Shown in pieces: positions 27,243-35,724 of a stretch of DNA of 64,000 nucleotides. This stretch comes from Streptomonospora nanhaiensis (lineage in GTDB: Bacteria > Actinomycetota > Actinomycetes > Streptosporangiales > Streptosporangiaceae): contig NZ_CP113264.1 in NCBI RefSeq assembly GCF_026642255.1, forward strand, positions 3,844,001 through 3,908,000. Direction: 5' to 3'. The translations under genes were made by a program, and so were the position numbers. Position 1 is the first letter of the stretch. Each line of letters opens with the position of its first letter. The notes under the pieces are model-generated. The model made no database searches, had not been told where the DNA came from, and saw only the letters and a list, made by a program, of their open reading frames with translations.

Positions 27243-29048
27243 GTGACCCAGCCGTTGTTCGACGACCGGACCGATTTCGACAACGCCGACAAGGGCTTCC
27301 TCGGAACGGCGTCACAACCGCAGATCACGGACGGGGCCGGACGGGTCGTCTGGGACCTGGACGCCTATGCCTTCCTCCACGGCGAGGTGCCCGGCACAGC
27401 GAACCCGAGCCTGTGGCGCCAGTCGCAGCTGGCCGCCAAGCACGGCCTCTACCGGGTCTGCGAGGGCATCTTCCAGGTACGGGGCTTCGACCTGTCCAAC
27501 ATCTCCGTCGTCGAGGGCGACCAGGGCGTCATCGTCGTCGATCCCCTGCTGTCCGTCGAGTGCGCGGCGGCCGCGCTGTCCCTGTACCGGGAGCATCGCG
27601 GCGAACGCCCGGTGACCGCGGTGATCTACAGCCACTCCCACGCCGACCACTTCGGCGGGGTACGGGGGGTGATCCCCGACGGCACGGAGGTCCCGGTCAT
27701 CGCGCCCTCCGGCTTCCTCGAGCACGCGGTCGCGGAGAACGTCTACGCCGGCACCGCCATGAACCGGCGATCGGTCTTCATGTACGGGGCCGTGCTGCCC
27801 AAGGGGGCCGCGGGCCAGATCGGCGCGGGCCTGGGGCCCACCACCTCCACCGGGACGATCTCCCTGATCGAGCCGAACACGTACGTCACCAGGACCGGGC
27901 AGGAGGTGGTGGTCGACGGCGTCCGGATCGTCTTCCAGCTGACCCCGGGGACCGAGGCGCCCGCGGAGATGAACTTCTCCTTCCCCGACCGGCGGGCCCT
28001 GTGCATGGCCGAGAACGCCACCCACACCCTGCACAACGTGCTGACGCTGCGCGGCGCGCTCGTCCGGGACCCGCACGTGTGGGCGAACTACCTCACGGAG
28101 GCCATCGAGCTGTTCTCCGGCGGCTCCGACGTGCTGTTCGCGTCGCACCACTGGCCGACCTGGGGCACGGAGGAGCTCACACTGTTCCTGTCCCAGCAGC
28201 GCGACCTGTACGCCTACCTGCACGACCAGACGCTGCGCATGCTCAACCAGGGGCTCACCGGCGCCGAGATCGCCGAGAGGATCCAGCTGCCTCCCGCGCT
28301 GGAGGGCGCCTGGCACGCCCGCGGTTACTACGGTTCGGTCTCCCACAACGTCAAGGCGGTCTACCAGCGCTACATGGGGTGGTTCGACGGCAACCCCGCC
28401 CACCTGTGGGCACTGCCGCCGGAGGAGTCGGCGAAGAAGCACGTGGAGTTCATGGGCGGCGCCCGGGAGGTCCTGTCGAAGGCCGGGGCCGCCGTCGAGG
28501 CGGGGGAGCTGCGGTGGGCCGCGCAGGTCCTCGACTACGTCGTGTTCGCCGACCCCGGCGACACCGGTGCGCGCGCACTGCTCGCCGAGGTCTACGACGC
28601 CCTGGGCCACGGTGCGGAGAACGGCACCTGGCGGAACTTCTACCTCCAGGGGGCGGCGGAACTGCGCGGGAACAAGGCTCCCACGCCCATCGACAGCGCC
28701 TCCCCCGACGTCATGAGCGCCCTGAGCATCGCGCAGGTCTTCGACTCCGTGGCCGTCCGCGTCGACGGCCCCCGCGCCTGGGACACCACCCTGACCATCG
28801 ACTGGAACTTCACCGATCCCGTGGAGGAGGTCAGGCTGGAGCTCGCCAACGGCGTCCTCGTCCAGACCACCGCCCACGACGGCAGTGACGCCGACCTGAC
28901 GCTGACCCTGACCAAGGCACAGCTCCTGCGGCTCGTCGCCACGCAGAGCCTGGAGGGGATCACGACCGAAGGCGACACCGACGTCCTCACCACGCTGTTC
29001 GGCCTCCTGGACGACACGGACCCCGACTTCGCCGTCGTCACCCCCTGA
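27243..29048 (+). CDS. Alkyl/aryl-sulfatase (SdsA-like metallo-beta-lactamase fold)
   Basis: 601 residues. The N-terminal Zn2-hydrolase domain has the metal motif SHSHADHFGG with His131, His133, Asp135 and His136, and later NATHTLHN and ASHHWP metal/active-site positions. The middle is the helical dimerisation domain (YGSVSHNVKAVYQRYMGWFDGNPAHL) and the end an SCP2-like domain (DSVAVRVDGPRAWDTTLTIDWNF). This order matches SdsA1, which cleaves dodecyl and other primary alkyl sulfates to alcohol and sulfate. There is no evident signal peptide. AAGGAGA lies 6 bp before the GTG start. An inverted repeat CTAAAG-N5-CTTTGA (27152-27168) upstream could be an operator. A hairpin terminator follows. 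Confidence 0.88.
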   Translation: MTQPLFDDRTDFDNADKGFLGTASQPQITDGAGRVVWDLDAYAFLHGEVPGTANPSLWRQSQLAAKHGLYRVCEGIFQVRGFDLSNISVVEGDQGVIVVDPLLSVECAAAALSLYREHRGERPVTAVIYSHSHADHFGGVRGVIPDGTEVPVIAPSGFLEHAVAENVYAGTAMNRRSVFMYGAVLPKGAAGQIGAGLGPTTSTGTISLIEPNTYVTRTGQEVVVDGVRIVFQLTPGTEAPAEMNFSFPDRRALCMAENATHTLHNVLTLRGALVRDPHVWANYLTEAIELFSGGSDVLFASHHWPTWGTEELTLFLSQQRDLYAYLHDQTLRMLNQGLTGAEIAERIQLPPALEGAWHARGYYGSVSHNVKAVYQRYMGWFDGNPAHLWALPPEESAKKHVEFMGGAREVLSKAGAAVEAGELRWAAQVLDYVVFADPGDTGARALLAEVYDALGHGAENGTWRNFYLQGAAELRGNKAPTPIDSASPDVMSALSIAQVFDSVAVRVDGPRAWDTTLTIDWNFTDPVEEVRLELANGVLVQTTAHDGSDADLTLTLTKAQLLRLVATQSLEGITTEGDTDVLTTLFGLLDDTDPDFAVVTP

Positions 29049-29070
29049 CCCCGGCCGCCCCGGCGCCACT

Positions 29071-29100
29071 GGGGCCCGTGGTCGGCCGGCCACGGGCCCC
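29071..29100 (+). terminator. Hairpin terminator after the sulfatase gene
   Basis: An 11-bp perfect stem (GGGGCCCGTGG / CCACGGGCCCC) with an 8-nt loop starts 22 bp after the stop. Confidence 0.6.
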
Positions 29101-29257
29101 TCCCACCACGCCGGAGGGGCGGCCGCCGGCCGGGGCGCGGCTCCCCACGCTCCTTTCCAATCATGGGATCACAGGCCCTCTTCACACCCTGCCGCCGGAC
29201 GCCCCCGTTGAGAAAAACGCCTCATAGGGGCACATCCATGCACATTTCACCCGAGAG

Positions 29258-29276
29258 TTAGGTTAGGCTCCCCTTT
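29258..29276. promoter_or_regulatory. DmdR/IdeR iron box
   Basis: TTAGGTTAGGCTCCCCTTT matches the 19-bp actinobacterial iron box TTAGGTTAGGCTAACCTAA at 15 positions, with the left half perfect. It lies 27 bp upstream of the siderophore-importer operon, so iron repression is expected. Confidence 0.8.
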
Positions 29277-29302
29277 GTTCAAGTGAGCGAAGGAGAACCT
29301 CC

Positions 29303-30292
29303 ATGCAGTCCCCCGGCCGTCCCCTGACCGCCTTCTCGATCACCCTGGTCTCCGCCCTGCTCCTCTCCGGTTGCGCCTCCGGCCGACAGGACGCCGAGGA
29401 GGCCTCCGCCCCGAGCGGCACGATCGAGGTCGAGGACAACAACGGCGCCCAGACCGTGGCCTCCCCTCCGGAGTCCGTGGTCGCGCTCGACAACCGCACC
29501 TTCGAGACCCTCTCGGACTGGGGCGTGGAGCTGTCCGCGGGCGCGGTGTCCCTCATGCCGGACACCGTCGGCTACGCGCAGGACGAGTCGGTCATCGACA
29601 TCGGCACGCACAACGAGCCCGACCTCGAGGCGATCGTCGCCGCCGGGCCGGACGTCGTCGTCAACGGGCAGCGCTTCACCCAGTACCACGACGACATCGC
29701 CTCCCTGGTGCCCGAGGCCACGATCCTGGAGCTCGACCCGCGCGAGGGCGAGCCCTTCGACGCCGAGCTCAAGCGCCAGGTCACCGTGCTCGGCGAGGTC
29801 TTCGGCAAGCAGGACGAGGCCGCCCGGCTCGTCGCCGGCCTCGACGCGGCCGTCGAACGGGTGAACGCCGCCTACGACGAGGGCGAGTCCGTGATGGCCG
29901 TCAGCACCTCGGGCGGCGAGATCGGCTACCTGGCACCCGGCGTGGGCCGCACGCTCGGCCCCGCCTTCGACATCTTCGGCCTCACCCCCGCACTGGAGGT
30001 CGAGGGCGCCAGCGACGACCACCAGGGCGACGACATCTCCGTCGAGGCGATCGCCGACTCCGACCCCGACTGGATCCTGGTGATGGACCGCGACGCCGCC
30101 GTCGCCTCCGACGAGGCCGGGTACGCGCCCGCCTCGAACATCCTGTCGGACTCCGAGGCGCTCTCGGGCGTGACGGCCGTGCAGGAGGAGCAGATCCTCT
30201 ACATGCCCGCCGACACCTACACCAACGAGGGCATCCAGACCTACACCGAGTTCTTCGACGCGTTCGCCGACGCGCTGGAGGCCCGGGCGTGA
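29303..30292 (+). CDS. Siderophore-binding lipoprotein (FatB/CeuE type)
   Basis: 329 residues. A lipoprotein signal ends in LLLSGC. The mature protein is a class III periplasmic-binding fold: VASPPESVVALDNRTFETLSDWGVE, then the NEPDLEAIVAAGPDVVVNGQ helix, and a C-terminal lobe with DWILVMDRDAA. This matches the FatB/CeuE/YclQ group that delivers catecholate or mixed siderophore iron. It is the first gene of a four-gene importer under an iron box. The exact siderophore cannot be told, and no siderophore synthesis genes are in the window. Confidence 0.9.
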   Translation: MQSPGRPLTAFSITLVSALLLSGCASGRQDAEEASAPSGTIEVEDNNGAQTVASPPESVVALDNRTFETLSDWGVELSAGAVSLMPDTVGYAQDESVIDIGTHNEPDLEAIVAAGPDVVVNGQRFTQYHDDIASLVPEATILELDPREGEPFDAELKRQVTVLGEVFGKQDEAARLVAGLDAAVERVNAAYDEGESVMAVSTSGGEIGYLAPGVGRTLGPAFDIFGLTPALEVEGASDDHQGDDISVEAIADSDPDWILVMDRDAAVASDEAGYAPASNILSDSEALSGVTAVQEEQILYMPADTYTNEGIQTYTEFFDAFADALEARA

Positions 30293-30368
30293 TCCGGTCC
30301 GACCGAACGGCACGCGCCGGCGGTGGCGACGCCGCCGGCGCCCGCCGGCGCGAGGGAGGGAGCGGGGC

Positions 30369-31355
30369 ATGACGACCGAGACCCCCGTCCCCCAGGCTCG
30401 GCGCGGGGGACGCCTCCTCGACGGGAAACTGCTCGTCGGCACCGCCGTCGTGGGCGCCCTGGTCGTGCTCTCGCTGTTCACCGGCGTGTACGACGTCTTC
30501 GGCGCGGACGACGGCGGCGAGATGTTCGCCATCACCCGCGTCCCCCGCACGGTCGCCCTCGTCCTGGCCGGCGCGGCGATGGCGATGTCGGGCCTGGTGA
30601 TGCAGCTGCTGACCCAGAACCGCTTCGTGGAGCCGACGACCACCGGCACCACCGAGTGGGCCGGGCTGGGCCTGCTCACGGTGATGGTCCTGGTGCCCGG
30701 CGCGAGCATCGGCGCACGCATGCTCGGCGCGGTCCTGGCGGCGTTCGTCGGCACGATGGTGTTCTTCCTCTTCCTGCGCCGCGTCACCCTGCGCTCCTCG
30801 CTCGTCGTCCCGATCATCGGCATCATGCTGGGCGCCGTCGTCAGCGCCGTCTCGACCTTCGTCGCGCTGCAGACCGACATGCTGCAGAACCTCGGCGTGT
30901 GGTTCGCCGGGAGCTTCACCTCCGTGCTGCGGGGCCAGTACGAGCTGCTGTGGATCGTGGCGCTGGCGGCCGTGGCGGTGTTCGTCGCCGCCGACCGGTT
31001 CACGGTCGCCGGACTGGGCGAGGAGGTCGCGACCAACGTCGGCCTGGACTACGGCCGGGTCGTCCTGCTGGGCACCGGCCTCATCGCGGTGGCGACCGGC
31101 GTGGTGACCGTGGTCGTGGGCAACCTGCCCTTCCTCGGACTCATCGTCCCCAACGTCGTCTCGATGTTCCGCGGCGACGACCTGCGCGGCAACCTGCCGT
31201 GGGTGTGCCTGCTGGGCGTCGGCACCGTCACGGTCTGCGACCTGATCGGCCGGGTCGTCATCATGCCCTTCGAGGTGCCCGTGTCCCTGATCCTCGGGGT
31301 CGTGGGCGCCGCCGTGTTCGTCCTTCTCCTGTTGAGGCAGCGCCGCCATGGCTGA
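30369..31355 (+). CDS. FecCD-family siderophore permease 1
   Basis: 328 residues with eight or more membrane helices. Typical FecCD segments are RVPRTVALVLAGAAMAMSGLVMQLLTQNRFVEPTTTGTTEWAGLGLL and the EAA-like loop GNLPFLGLIVPNVVSMFRGDDLRGNLPW. It overlaps the second permease by 8 bp (31348-31355), so the two form a heterodimeric channel. The proline-arginine at the start of helix two and the N-terminal leader fit the FatD/CeuB/YclN group. The ATG has GGAGGGAGCGGGG just upstream. Confidence 0.9.
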   Translation: MTTETPVPQARRGGRLLDGKLLVGTAVVGALVVLSLFTGVYDVFGADDGGEMFAITRVPRTVALVLAGAAMAMSGLVMQLLTQNRFVEPTTTGTTEWAGLGLLTVMVLVPGASIGARMLGAVLAAFVGTMVFFLFLRRVTLRSSLVVPIIGIMLGAVVSAVSTFVALQTDMLQNLGVWFAGSFTSVLRGQYELLWIVALAAVAVFVAADRFTVAGLGEEVATNVGLDYGRVVLLGTGLIAVATGVVTVVVGNLPFLGLIVPNVVSMFRGDDLRGNLPWVCLLGVGTVTVCDLIGRVVIMPFEVPVSLILGVVGAAVFVLLLLRQRRHG

Positions 31356-32400
31356 GACGACCGCGTCCCGTGTGACCGGACCGCTCCCCGCACCGCCCGC
31401 ACGCTCCTCCGGGGCCCTGCCCACCGGGCGTGCCCGCCGCCGCTACCGGACCGTCGTCGCGGTGCTCGGCGTGCTCGCCGCCGGTTTCGGCTTCGGCCTG
31501 CTCGCCTGGGACAACCCGATGCCCGTGGGCTCGGACGGGTTCTGGCGCATCGCGCAGATGCGCGGGACGAACCTGGTGGTCATGGCCGTGGTCGCGATCT
31601 GCCAGGCCGTGGCGACGGTGGGCTTCCAGACCGTGACCGGCAACCGCGTCATCACCCCGTCGATCATGGGGTTCGAGGCGCTCTACGTCGCGGTCCAGAC
31701 CACGGCGGTGTACTTCCTGGGCGTCGCCGGGGTCGTGGCGGTCCAGGGCCTGCCGCAGTTCGCGCTCCAGCTCGTGCTCATGGTGGGCTTCGCCATGCTG
31801 CTGTACGGGTGGCTGCTGTCGGGCCGGTACGCGAACCTCCAGGTGATGCTGCTGATCGGCATCGTCATCGGCGGCGGCCTGGCCTCGGTCTCCACGTTCA
31901 TGCAGCGCCTGCTCACGCCGAGCGAGTTCGACGTGCTCGCCGCGCGGCTGTTCGGCAACGTCTCCAACGCCGACGCGTCCTACCTGCCGCTCGCGGTCCC
32001 GCTGTGCCTGGGCGCGGCGGTCCTGCTGTGGGCGGGTTCGCGGCGGCTCGACGTGGTCGCGCTGGGGCGTGACGCGAGCACGGGCCTGGGGCTGGACCAC
32101 CGCCGCGAGACCATGCGCGTGCTCTTCCTGGTCTCGGTCCTCATGGCGGTCTCCACCGCGCTGGTGGGGCCCATGACGTTCCTGGGGTTCCTGGTGGCGA
32201 CCCTGGCCTACCAGTTCACCGGCGCCCACGCCCACCGGTACGTCTTCCCGGTGGCGGTGCTGACGTGCTTCGTCGTGCTCAGCGGCGCGTACTTCGTCAT
32301 GCGCAACGTCTTCTACGCCAACGGCGTGGTCTCGATCATCATCGAGCTCGTCGGCGGCCTGGTGTTCCTGTTCGTCATCCTCAGAAAGGGCCGGCTGTGA
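31348..32400 (+). CDS. FecCD-family siderophore permease 2
   Basis: 350 residues, multi-pass. MAVVAICQAVATVGFQTVTGNRVITPSIMGFEALYVAVQT is the FecCD channel signature, and GPMTFLGFLVATLAYQFTGAHAHRYVFP is the ATPase-contact loop. It pairs with permease 1, matching the FatC/CeuC/YclO group. The start lies within the end of permease 1, and its TGA overlaps the GTG of the ATPase gene. Confidence 0.9.
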   Translation: MAETTASRVTGPLPAPPARSSGALPTGRARRRYRTVVAVLGVLAAGFGFGLLAWDNPMPVGSDGFWRIAQMRGTNLVVMAVVAICQAVATVGFQTVTGNRVITPSIMGFEALYVAVQTTAVYFLGVAGVVAVQGLPQFALQLVLMVGFAMLLYGWLLSGRYANLQVMLLIGIVIGGGLASVSTFMQRLLTPSEFDVLAARLFGNVSNADASYLPLAVPLCLGAAVLLWAGSRRLDVVALGRDASTGLGLDHRRETMRVLFLVSVLMAVSTALVGPMTFLGFLVATLAYQFTGAHAHRYVFPVAVLTCFVVLSGAYFVMRNVFYANGVVSIIIELVGGLVFLFVILRKGRL

Positions 32401-33152
32401 TCACGCTCAGCGGTGTGCGCAAGGAGTACAGCGGCGAGGTCGCGATCGGCCCCGTGGACCTGCGGATCCCCCGGGGCGGTGTGACCGCGCTGGTGGGTCC
32501 GAACGGGGCCGGCAAGTCGACGCTGCTGACGATGACGGGCCGCCTGCTGGGCCTGGACGCGGGGGTGATCGAGATCGCGGGCCACGACGTGGCCCGGACC
32601 CCGTCCAAGGACCTGGCCAAGGTCGTCTCGGTCCTGCGCCAGGAGAACCACTTCGTCACCCGGCTGACGGTGCGCCAGCTCGTGGCCTTCGGGCGCTTCC
32701 CCCACTCCCGGGGGCGGCTGACGGCGGCCGACGAGGAGGTCGTCAGCCGGGCGATCGACTTCCTGGACCTGGGCGGGTTGGAGAACCGCTACCTGGACCA
32801 GCTCTCGGGCGGGCAGCGCCAGCGCGCCTACGTGGCGATGGTGCTCTCGCAGGAGACCGAGTACGTGCTGCTCGACGAGCCGCTCAACAACCTCGACATG
32901 CGCCATTCGGCGCAGATGATGCGGCACCTGCGCCGTGTGGCGGAGGAGCTGGAGCGCACGGTCGTGGTCGTGCTCCACGACATCAACTTCGCGGGCCACT
33001 ACGCCGACCGGATCTGCGCGGTCAAGGACGGTGCGGTCGTGGAGTTCGGCACCCCGGAGGAGATCATGACCGGCGAGGTGCTGACACGGGTGTTCGAGAC
33101 GCCGGTGACCGTCGTGGACGGGCCGCGCGGACCGCTCGCCGTGTACTACTGA
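32397..33152 (+). CDS. Siderophore ABC transporter ATPase
   Basis: 251 residues. Walker A GPNGAGKST, Q-loop LRQENHFV, signature LSGGQRQRAYVAM, Walker B YVLLDEP with the following D-loop NNLDM, and H-loop VVLHD are all present and intact. It belongs to the FecE/YclP/CeuD class powering the preceding permeases. The GTG start overlaps the permease stop. It is the last gene of the iron-regulated operon, followed by a strong hairpin. Confidence 0.92.
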   Translation: MITLSGVRKEYSGEVAIGPVDLRIPRGGVTALVGPNGAGKSTLLTMTGRLLGLDAGVIEIAGHDVARTPSKDLAKVVSVLRQENHFVTRLTVRQLVAFGRFPHSRGRLTAADEEVVSRAIDFLDLGGLENRYLDQLSGGQRQRAYVAMVLSQETEYVLLDEPLNNLDMRHSAQMMRHLRRVAEELERTVVVVLHDINFAGHYADRICAVKDGAVVEFGTPEEIMTGEVLTRVFETPVTVVDGPRGPLAVYY

Positions 33153-33184
33153 GCGCCGTCCCCTCTCGCGGGAGCGGGCTCGCG

Positions 33185-33220
33185 GGGCGCCCCTCCGCCC
33201 AGTCGGGTGGAGGGGCGCCC
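33185..33220 (+). terminator. Terminator of the siderophore-import operon
   Basis: A perfect 12-bp stem (GGGCGCCCCTCC / GGAGGGGCGCCC) encloses a 12-nt loop that can itself pair (GCCC...GGGT). It lies 33 bp past the ATPase stop. Confidence 0.7.
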
Positions 33221-33237
33221 GTGGTCGGGGCGTGGGC

Positions 33238-33318
33238 CCCGCGTCGGCCGCGGGTGGTCGGCCTGTGGGCGGGGGGTCGGTCCCGCGTCAGCCGCGGGTC
33301 GGCGGCGCGTGGGCGGGG
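33238..33318. repeat. Imperfect tandem repeat of about 37 bp
   Basis: Two imperfect copies (33238-33275 and 33282-33318) share CCCGCGTC.GCCGCGGGT and GTGGGCGGG blocks in the gap between the importer terminator and the convergent esterase gene. Probably non-functional GC-rich drift. Confidence 0.4.
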
Positions 33319-33367
33319 CGGCTCCGGCGGCCGGGCGGGTGCGGGGGCCGTGCCGCGCGGCGGCCGG

Positions 33368-34534
33368 TCATGCCCGGTCCTCTCCCCCGGGCGCCGCGGG
33401 ATCGGCGTCGACGTGCAGGATCGCGTCGGCCGCCTCCACGAGCGCCCGGTCGAGGGGGAAGTAGCCCGTCTCGGGCCGGGCGTCGGTGCGCGTGCGCCCG
33501 GAGGCGATCTCGGCGGCGGAGGCCAGGCCCCAGCCGGTGGCGCGGCTCTGGAGGAGGCCCTCGTAGGTGTCCGGTTCGGGCTCCGCGAGCCCGAGGGCCC
33601 CGCTGCGGCCCAGGCTTCCGATGACGACGGTGTACCGCCGGCCCAGCAGGGCGCCGACGACGGAGCCCGCGGAGTGCCAGCCCAGGTCCATGCCCGCCAT
33701 GCTCATCGAGCTCGGGTTGCGCTGCAGGTGGCTGTTGTGCGCGAAGGCGAGCGTGGGACCGCGTTCGGCCTCGATGCCGCGGATCTCCAGGAGGTTCTGG
33801 GCCATGAGCGCGTCCCTGGTGGCCAGGAGGCCGGAGATGCGTGCGCTCTCCTCGGTGCGCCGGGCCGCCTGCCCGTGGTAGCGCAGCAGGCCGAGGCCGG
33901 CGGCGAGGCGGGTGCGGGCCCGGAACCAGTCGGCGCGGGAGGTCGCCGCGACCAGTTCCGGTGCGCGTGCGTGGAGCGAGGTGAGCATGTCGTCGGCGAT
34001 CACGCGCAGCCGCTCGGCCGCGGGGCCGGCGCCGACCGACGCCGCCGGGTCCAGGATCGCCTCCTGGCGGCTCCACCGCTCGTCGTCGCCGAGCAGGTCC
34101 GCGAGGTCCGGGGCGATCCCGAGGTAGTCGCACACGTGTTCCAGGTGGAGCCGGGGGCTGGGCGCGCTGGTGTTCTCGGCCGGGGTGTCGAAGCCGTGGA
34201 AGGCCAGCCGCTCCTCGGCGGGGCGGCCCTCGTTGTACGCGCGCATCCAGGCGACCAGCCGCCGGTTGGCCTCCAGGGCCCCGAAGCCGTGCGAGAAGCC
34301 CTCGTCCATCGCCGTGTCGAGGGTTCCCCGCCCGTGCCGGACGAAGTCGTCCACCGCGAGCGCGGCCACCCGGTCGGTCTCCAGGGCGATGGACCGGTAG
34401 CCCAGGTCCGCGAGCGAGGCGAAGATGTCGTTGCGGACGTCCCCGAAGGCCGGTTCCCGGGTGGGGTGGACCGGTTCGCCGAGGGCCAGCAGCTCGCACG
34501 GCGGGGTCGCGAAGTCTCGAATGTCTTGGCTCAT
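33368..34534 (-). CDS. Erythromycin-esterase-family protein
   Basis: 388 residues from the ATG at 34534. The Ere family pattern is visible: LLALGEPVHPTREPAFGDVRNDIFASLADLGYRSIALETD with the catalytic-site Glu/His region, then HGFGALEANRRLVAWMRAYNEG, FHGFDTPAENTSAPSP and AFAHNSHLQRNPSSM. The family hydrolyses macrolide lactones or unrelated esters; many actinomycete members are not resistance enzymes. The coding start lies within 6 bp of a long inverted repeat that probably controls it. An upstream in-frame ATG at 34612 is less likely. Confidence 0.8.
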   Translation of the reverse strand: MSQDIRDFATPPCELLALGEPVHPTREPAFGDVRNDIFASLADLGYRSIALETDRVAALAVDDFVRHGRGTLDTAMDEGFSHGFGALEANRRLVAWMRAYNEGRPAEERLAFHGFDTPAENTSAPSPRLHLEHVCDYLGIAPDLADLLGDDERWSRQEAILDPAASVGAGPAAERLRVIADDMLTSLHARAPELVAATSRADWFRARTRLAAGLGLLRYHGQAARRTEESARISGLLATRDALMAQNLLEIRGIEAERGPTLAFAHNSHLQRNPSSMSMAGMDLGWHSAGSVVGALLGRRYTVVIGSLGRSGALGLAEPEPDTYEGLLQSRATGWGLASAAEIASGRTRTDARPETGYFPLDRALVEAADAILHVDADPAAPGGEDRA

Positions 34535-34539
34535 ACCCC

Positions 34540-34567
34540 TCAACCGTATCCTTGAAAGAACGGTTGA
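34540..34567. promoter_or_regulatory. Inverted-repeat operator before the esterase gene
   Basis: TCAACCGT and ACGGTTGA form a perfect 8-bp inverted repeat with a 12-bp spacer, ending 6 bp from the esterase ATG. Its position overlaps where the promoter and start must be, so a repressor bound here would block expression. No regulator gene is adjacent. Confidence 0.55.
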
Positions 34568-34724
34568 AGGTTGCAGCCCTGTTCTTGGGAAATAGGGCGT
34601 CGAAGCCTCCAACCGGGGAAAACCCGCCCCCCTGCCGCCGCCCCGCCCTTCGCCGCGGGGCGGCGCGGGCGCGGTCCGCGCGACGGGGGCGGGGCGCCCG
34701 GTGGCCGGTCGGCGTGCCGCGCCG

Positions 34725-35390
34725 TCACTCCCCCTGGGCGGCGGAGTCCAGCAGCCAGTTGTACCGCAGGCGCAGCGCGCGCTCCGTGCTCGCCGCGGAG
34801 GCGCCGAGGGTGAGCGCGATGTTGAGCCAGAGCGGCAGCTGGACGGGTGAGGTGAAGGTTCCGAAGCGCTCGGTCACGGGCGGCACCTGGAAGGCCGCCT
34901 CGATGAGCTGCGGGACGAGGAGGAGCGCGGGGACGACGAGCAGGACCAGCGAGCAGAGGCCGATAGCGCGGCTCAGCACGGGGTGCTCGCGGTCCAGGCG
35001 CGCACGCCGCCCCTCGCCCGAGCGCCGGTCCGGGACGAGTTGGTGTTCGGCTCCCCCGTCGGTGACGTAGTGGCAGCGCTTGAGGCCGAAGGGTGTCAGC
35101 GCCACCTCGATCGTGCCGCCCCGGACGGGGAAGGCGGCGGGGAGCCCGGACTCGGCGTGGTGCCTGCCGTCGAGGTACAGGTGGGCCCTGCCCTTGCCGT
35201 CCTCGGAGAAGAACCGCTGTGCGTAGCGGACCTCGACGGCGTAGTCCGTCCGCCCGCCGTCGCCGCCGCGCAGCGGGAGGTGGAACAGGACACGGGAGAG
35301 CGGCTGCCACCAGCGGAAGGGCTTCAGCGGCTTCCCGTTCCCGGGTTCTACACGTCGTGCGGCTCGGCGCCGCTGCCACTCCTTGAGCAT
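34725..35390 (-). CDS. Membrane protein of unknown function
   Basis: 221 residues. The N-terminal half is cytosolic, beta-rich and charged (YAVEVRYAQRFFSEDGKGRAHLYLDGRHHAESGLPAAFPVRGGTIEVAL). Two membrane helices follow (AIGLCSLVLLVVPALLLVPQLIEAAF and LPLWLNIALTLGASAA). No family recognised. The start has AGGGAG about 6 bp upstream. It appears to be monocistronic, between the esterase and the S33 hydrolase. Confidence 0.65.
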   Translation of the reverse strand: MLKEWQRRRAARRVEPGNGKPLKPFRWWQPLSRVLFHLPLRGGDGGRTDYAVEVRYAQRFFSEDGKGRAHLYLDGRHHAESGLPAAFPVRGGTIEVALTPFGLKRCHYVTDGGAEHQLVPDRRSGEGRRARLDREHPVLSRAIGLCSLVLLVVPALLLVPQLIEAAFQVPPVTERFGTFTSPVQLPLWLNIALTLGASAASTERALRLRYNWLLDSAAQGE

Positions 35391-35591
35391 CTCGGGCTCC
35401 CTGTCGTCGTGTGGGAACGCCTCGGCGGCCTCGGGGCCGCCCTGGCGTGAGGGTGGGTGGGTGTTTCGACGGTGGACGGGCCCCGCGCACCCGGTCCCGC
35501 GAGGCGGGCGGTTCCGGGGGCGAGGGGGCGCGCGGCGGTCGGCCCGGGGGCGCCCCCTCCCGGTGGTGGCGGCCGCGCGGCCCCGTGAAGC

Positions 35592-35631
35592 GGGGGCGGG
35601 CGGGGCGGGGTCCGTCGTCCCGCCCGCCCCC
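35592..35631 (-). terminator. Terminator of the second S33 hydrolase gene
   Basis: A 13-bp perfect stem (GGGGGCGGGCGGG / CCCGCCCGCCCCC) with a 14-nt loop lies about 95 bp past the hydrolase stop. The rest of the 334-bp gap (35391-35724) holds nothing I recognise. Confidence 0.55.
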
Positions 35632-35724
35632 ACGGGGGCCGCGGTCACCCCTGTTCCTCCTGTGCGTTCCCGCCGGCCGGCGGGAACGGCGCCGGGGCCC
35701 GTCGGGTCCCGGGCCCCGGGTCGC

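Noticed and set aside
28640..31424. Long minus-strand frames across the sulfatase and siderophore importer genes
   Set aside because: They cross well-supported plus-strand genes with intact motifs and have biased composition.
33238..33318. Tandem GC-rich repeat as an attachment site or operator
   Set aside because: Copies are imperfect, lie between convergent genes and consist of common GC-rich words.
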